From assembly GCA_964492135.1 (NCBI GenBank), contig CAZBJW010000195.1, forward strand, positions 1-8,715: DNA of 8,715 nt. The letters are read 5' to 3'. The notes under the pieces are model-generated. The model did not search any database. It was not told the DNA's origin and worked only from the letters and a program-made list of their open reading frames with translations. This document shows, piece by piece, positions 5,290 through 8,715 of the stretch. How positions within the stretch are numbered: position 1 is the first letter of the stretch; every line of letters starts with the position of its first letter. Both the position numbers and the translations under genes were made by a program. The DNA comes from CAYGAW01 sp964492135 (GTDB lineage: Bacteria; Chloroflexota; Anaerolineae; UBA7937; B3-Chlor).

Positions 5290-7337
5290 ATGGGTGCACA
5301 GGACGAGCCTGCACAACGCATCGAGAATCTGCGAAAGCTGATCAACTACCACGCCTACCGGTACTACGTGCTCGACGACCCCGAAATCTCGGATGCCGAG
5401 TATGACGCCCTGATGCAGGAACTAAAGGAGCTGGAGGCGGCCCACCCCGAGCTTGTGACACCCGATTCCCCCACGCAGAGGGTAGGCGCCGAACCGCTGC
5501 CGCAGTTCGAGAAAGTCGAACATCGACGCCCTCTCCTCAGTCTGGACAATGCCTTCGATGAGGAGGAGGTGAGGGCCTGGGAGAGGCGCATACGAAGGCT
5601 TCTGGGTGATGGAGCTGATCTCCAGTATACGGTGGAGCCCAAGATTGACGGGCTCGCCGTTGCCCTCAGCTATGAGGAAGGCCGGCTGGCGCAGGGAGCG
5701 ACCCGCGGCAACGGCTTTGTAGGCGAAGATGTTACCCAGAACCTGAGAACCGTACCTGCCATCCCCTTGAGGATCCCACTGGTGGGCGACGAGCCTTCTC
5801 CTCCGTATCTGGAAGTGCGTGGCGAGGTCTACATGCCCCGGGACCGCTTCGAGGAAATGAACAAGCAGCGGGAAACTGCAGGGGAGAAACCGTTCGCCAA
5901 TCCGCGCAACGCCGCCGCCGGCTCCGTGCGGCAGCTGGACCCGTCGATAACTGCTACGCGTCCCCTCAGCATCTTCGTGTACGCCGTGGGGGAGACGGAA
6001 GGGGTGACCTTGGACACGCAGTGGGCTGCTCTGGCCTACCTGCAGCACATGGGTTTCCCCACGGCGGAGAACATTGCGCGTTGCGAGGATCTGGGCGAGG
6101 TGCTGCTGCACTATCAGCAGTGGCTTGAGCAGAGGGAAGAACTGAACTATGACGCCGACGGAGTGGTCATCAAAGTCGATAGCTTCGCCCAACAGGACGT
6201 GCTGGGCGAGGTGTCGCATGCGCCCCGGTGGGCCGTCGCCTACAAGTTCCCAGCCCATGAGGCGGTCACGAAGCTCCTGCGCATCGGCATCAACGTGGGG
6301 CGCACTGGCACTCTCAACCCCTACGCGGAGCTGGAGCCCGTCGAGATAGGGGGGGTAACCATTCGGCACGCTACTTTACATAACGAAGATTACATCCATG
6401 GTAAGGACATCCGCGAGGGCGATGCGGTGATTGTGAAGCGGGCGGGAGACGTGATCCCTCAGGTGGTAGGCCCTGTTAAGGAACTGCGTACCGGTGATGA
6501 GAAGGTCTTCGAGATGGTCAAGTCCTGCCCCGTGTGTGGTGAACGGGTGGTCAGGCCTGAGGACGAAGTGATGTACTATTGTTTCAATGCATCGTGTCCC
6601 GCTCAGTTGGTGNNNNNNNNNNGTTGGTGGGGCGAGTGGAGCACTTCGCTTCTCGGGGCGCGATGGACATCGAGGGCTTTGGCGAGAAGCTTGCTCAGAC
6701 CTTCGTGGAGAAGGGCCTGTTGCGGAGCGTGGCCGATTTTTACTACCTGAAGCCTGAAGATCTCCTGGCCATGGAAGGTTTTGCGGAAAAGAGTGTGGAG
6801 AACTTGCTGCAAGCCATTGATGACTCCAAGGAGCGGCCTCTGTGGCGACTCATCACCGGCCTGGGCATCCGAGGGGTGGGGGCGACCGTGGCACAGCTCC
6901 TCGCTCGGCACTTTGCCTCGCTGCAGGAGTTGATGAAGGCCAGCCAGGAGCAGTTGGAGGCCATAGAGGGGCTGGGACCTCACACGTCCCAGAGCATCGC
7001 CGATTTTTTCGGCCAGGAGCGGAATCGGCAGGTGGTAGAGAAGTTGCGCCGGGCCAGCGTGCGCATGACGCGCCTGCCGGAAGAGGCAGCTGCAGAGGAA
7101 GGGCCGTTGAGCGGCTTGACCTTTGTCATCACGGGCACCCTGCCCACCATGAGTCGAGATCAAGCCGCCGAGTTAATCGAAGCGAGAGGAGCGCGAGTCA
7201 CCTCCAGTGTCAGTCGCAATACAAGCTATCTCCTGATCGGTGATCGCCCGGGCGGCGCCAAGGTCAGGAGGGCGCAGGAACTCGGAGTTCGTCCTATCGA
7301 TGAGGAGGGACTGCGCGAATTGCTGGATTCCGGCTAG
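5290..7337 (+). CDS. ligA: NAD+-dependent DNA ligase LigA (interrupted by an assembly gap)
   Basis: LigA seals nicks during DNA replication and repair using NAD+. The N-terminal Ia domain includes NYHAYRYYVLDDPEISDAEYD (split here as NYHAYRYYVL and DDPEISDAEYD, 19-39). The catalytic adenylated lysine is K118 in KIDG, followed by ATRGNG (137-142) and GDVIPQ (386-391). The zinc finger has C413, C416, C431 and C436. Helix-hairpin-helix segments follow, and a BRCT domain lies at the C-terminus, with GLTFVITGTL near its start. A 10-N gap at 6613-6622 breaks the frame. The 7 bases before it are repeated after it, so removing bases 6613-6629 restores CPAQLV-GRVEHF and gives about 676 residues, the normal LigA length. 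The break is therefore an assembly artefact, not a pseudogene. ATG 5290 is chosen over the in-frame GTG 5248 because GAGGTG (5280-5285) precedes it and the N-terminus then matches the family. Confidence 0.96.
6613..6622. other. Assembly gap (10 Ns) inside ligA
   Basis: Ten Ns separate two copies of GTTGGTG (6606-6612 and 6623-6629). The copies look like a short unmerged overlap between contig ends joined with a default-size gap. Deleting the Ns and one copy (17 bases) restores the ligA frame with no missing conserved residues. Confidence 0.9.
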
Positions 7338-7355
7338 CCACAGGTTAAAGCGACC

Positions 7356-7377
7356 GTGCTCCACGCGCAGGGAGCAC
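7356..7377 (+). other. 7-bp hairpin between ligA and the first paralog gene
   Basis: GTGCTCC (7356-7362) and GGAGCAC (7371-7377) form a perfect 7-bp stem with an 8-nt loop, 18 nt after the ligA stop. No T-run follows, so read-through into the next gene is likely. It may be an attenuating or processing stem that lowers downstream expression. Confidence 0.35.
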
Positions 7378-7411
7378 ACGGGCGCAGGACGAGAACAGAG
7401 GAGGGCGGAGG

Positions 7412-7957
7412 ATGGAGGAGCGGCATTACCCGTCAGTGGTGGAAGTTGAGGTCTTCACTACAGATCACCACCTTCTTGGAAGTCTGTCGACCCTCGGCAG
7501 ACGTTTCTCCACCTGGCTGAACCTGGAAGATGCACCGACGCTAACCCTCGATAGCGTGACGGTGCGCTCTCTGCAGCATCCAGAGATCCCTGAACTATCG
7601 GTGAGCTACGTTCTGGTGAACAGGGAGTCTATCTTGGCGGTCATCCCTCGAGAGGCGCCTACAGTGGTGCCTGCTTCGGAGCTTGAGCTAAGACCCCTGG
7701 AGTACGTGGAGAAGTCGCGACACGAAGTCGTGGTGAGCCTCACTCCATTTGTCTTGAAGGGCTGCGTACATGTGGCCAGGGCGGCCGATGTACGCCACGC
7801 ACTCACCACTTTTTCCGATTCCTTCATGCCCGTCACCGAAGTGAGGGTGGTGTACACGCCTAATCCCACGCTGCTTTGGGAGGGGGATGTAGCGCTCTTC
7901 AATCGGGCCAAGGCGCAGTTATACTGGCCTGCTCCTGCAGCGCAGAAGGAGAGATGA
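7412..7957 (+). CDS. Hypothetical protein with two internal repeat units (first tandem paralog)
   Basis: The function of this 181-residue protein is not recognised. It has no signal peptide or membrane segment and is probably cytoplasmic and rich in beta-strand. It is collinear with the next gene product and the same length: both have [VI]E[VI]EV[FY]T near 10-16, G23xL25xT27, R31xS33xxLN37, YVEK near 98-101, and [FV]xxxNRxKAQ near 163-169. It also repeats internally. Residues 10-80 and 105-173 align: V-V at the start, hydrophobic-G (G23 / G117), a central [TM]x[ML]-V region, and NR followed by a strand ending in P (N70 / N164). The R-S-LN element resembles small uncharacterised domains (possibly DUF6812-like), but that name is from memory and unverified. 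The ATG at 7412 follows AGAGGAGG (7397-7404) at good spacing. It is probably co-transcribed with ligA and overlaps the next gene by ATGA. Confidence 0.8.
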   Translation: MEERHYPSVVEVEVFTTDHHLLGSLSTLGRRFSTWLNLEDAPTLTLDSVTVRSLQHPEIPELSVSYVLVNRESILAVIPREAPTVVPASELELRPLEYVEKSRHEVVVSLTPFVLKGCVHVARAADVRHALTTFSDSFMPVTEVRVVYTPNPTLLWEGDVALFNRAKAQLYWPAPAAQKER

Positions 7958-8499
7958 TGTGTGCCGAGACGAGCAGGGACATTGAGATAGAGGTGTACAC
8001 GGACACACATGTTATCACGGGGCGCCTTCGTACGAGACAGGGTCGGCTGTCCGATACCTTGAACTATGAACTGCCCCATCTGCTCGTGCTCACCGAGGCT
8101 ACGAGCAGGCCTCTGGGGAAAGCTGAGGAGCCTGCTTTGTCGGGCGGCTTCGTCCACATCGACACTATGTCCATCGCCTTCACCGTGCCGCTTGGCCCCG
8201 AGCCTCCCCTGGAGGAGCGCCGCCGATTCTGCAGCTTTGAGTACGTCGAAAAGGAACCTCATAGGGCAGTAGTGCGGGTGCCGCCCTTCAGTTTCCAAGG
8301 TTGTCTACATCTGCCCAAGGGCAATGACGTGGAGCGCTCCCTGTGGGAGCTCACGCCGTCCTTCGTCCCCCTTAGTGACGCCGAGGTCAAGCTCAAGAAC
8401 CATCCGGAGGTGAGCTGGCACAAGGATGTAGTCATTCTCAACCGGCGCAAGGCACAGATCATCCTGCCGGATGATGGCACGGATGTCTGCGATCGATGA
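7954..8499 (+). CDS. Hypothetical protein with two internal repeat units (second tandem paralog)
   Basis: This 181-residue protein is a diverged tandem duplicate of the preceding gene product, with almost gap-free alignment along its length. Key shared positions are IEIEVYT (10-16), G23xLxT, GRLSDTLN (30-37), FEYVEK (95-100), FQGCLHL (114-120) and ILNRRKAQ (161-168). It also has two internal units, about 10-80 and 105-172. Unit A retains R-L-S-D-x-L-N, whereas the first paralog has R-F-S-T-x-L-N, so this copy may be nearer the ancestral motif. There is no membrane segment and no catalytic signature that I recognise. ATG 7954 overlaps the upstream stop by ATGA. ATG 7957 is one codon further in and better spaced from AAGGAG (7946-7951), so either may be used. 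The stop overlaps the sfsA start by ATGA. Expression is presumably coupled through the operon. Confidence 0.8.
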   Translation: MMCAETSRDIEIEVYTDTHVITGRLRTRQGRLSDTLNYELPHLLVLTEATSRPLGKAEEPALSGGFVHIDTMSIAFTVPLGPEPPLEERRRFCSFEYVEKEPHRAVVRVPPFSFQGCLHLPKGNDVERSLWELTPSFVPLSDAEVKLKNHPEVSWHKDVVILNRRKAQIILPDDGTDVCDR

Positions 8500-8715
8500 A
8501 GCTGGAGCAGCCCTTGCTGGACGGTGCTTTCATTGCCCGAGAGAATAGGTTTCGCGCCCGAGTGCGGCTGGCAGGCGAGGAAGTTGCCGCCCACGTCCCC
8601 AACTCCGGTCGGTTGACGGAGTTGCTGTCCCCTGACCATCCCATGCTGCTGGCGGAAGCCAGAAGCCCACATCGGGTCACGGACTATGATCTGCTGATGG
8701 TGTCCTTACCACACA
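8496..8715 (+). CDS. sfsA: SfsA family protein, 5' part (runs off the window)
   Basis: The first 73 residues of an SfsA (sugar fermentation stimulation) family protein are present before the window ends. The hallmark HVPNSGRLTELL follows FxARENRFRARVRLAGE, and a later RVTDYDLLMVSLP matches the family's R.T.YDL segment. E. coli SfsA was first linked to sugar fermentation and reported to bind DNA. The fold has been compared with nucleases, and the biochemical role in other bacteria is not settled. The full protein is usually about 230-240 residues, so roughly two thirds are missing here. The ATG overlaps the stop of the previous gene by ATGA, and no strong Shine-Dalgarno sequence is seen, which points to translational coupling. 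It sits at the end of the ligA-paralog-paralog-sfsA group. Confidence 0.88.
   Translation, partial: MKLEQPLLDGAFIARENRFRARVRLAGEEVAAHVPNSGRLTELLSPDHPMLLAEARSPHRVTDYDLLMVSLPH

Noticed and set aside
5422..6369. Long open frame (315 codons) on the minus strand inside ligA
   Set aside because: It lies wholly antisense to well-conserved LigA sequence. Its translation shows no recognisable family. Long antisense frames are expected in GC-rich coding DNA.
6579..6750. ligA as a true frameshifted or split pseudogene
   Set aside because: The frame change is fully explained by the 10 Ns plus the 7-bp duplicated edge. Collapsing them restores an intact protein.
7606..8298. Minus-strand open frame of 230 codons across the paralog genes
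   Set aside because: It is antisense to two genes supported by mutual homology, ribosome-binding sites and ATGA coupling, and it has no recognisable motif.
1..8715. tRNA, rRNA, CRISPR array, insertion sequence or phage genes
   Set aside because: By eye I found no cloverleaf, ribosomal RNA signature, regularly spaced repeats, transposase motifs or phage structural genes on either strand.

Overview
All recognisable genes in this GC-rich window lie on the + strand, in three gene groups. Two clear sigma70-type promoters with perfect TATAAT boxes precede the second and third groups. The gene content and the style of the LigA and PLP-enzyme sequences suggest a bacterium, perhaps of the Chloroflexota (Anaerolineae-like). 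That assignment is an inference from remembered sequence style, not a computed placement. A run of ten Ns inside ligA shows the sequence is a scaffolded draft or metagenome assembly.

Region 1 (1-2514) is a cluster of PLP fold-type II enzymes. It holds the last 28 residues of a cysteine synthase-like protein, then a threonine synthase-like enzyme with an N-terminal Cys4 zinc-ribbon-like motif, then a threonine/serine dehydratase-like enzyme without a regulatory domain. The latter two are almost contiguous and probably co-transcribed. They could work on neighbouring steps of Ser/Thr/Cys metabolism, but the threonine synthase-like enzyme departs from the classical motifs and its substrate is open.

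Region 2 (2515-5124) begins with a 223-bp intergenic stretch holding an imperfect inverted repeat, a small hairpin and a promoter whose -10 box lies only 17 bp before the next start codon. It drives a two-gene ABC exporter: a NatA-like ATPase and, overlapping it by ATGA, an ABC-2 permease. The permease carries a full-length SpoIIM-like membrane domain at its C-terminus, an unusual fusion.

Region 3 (5125-8715) begins with an extended -10 promoter and a 5' stem-loop. It continues with ligA (NAD+-dependent DNA ligase, interrupted only by an assembly gap), two tandem paralogous 181-residue proteins of unknown function, and the 5' end of sfsA. The two unknown proteins are each built from two diverged copies of a unit of about 70 residues. 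ATGA overlaps join the last three genes, so ligA to sfsA looks like one operon. The two points most worth following are the duplicated family (four related units in one kilobase) and the ABC-2/SpoIIM fusion.
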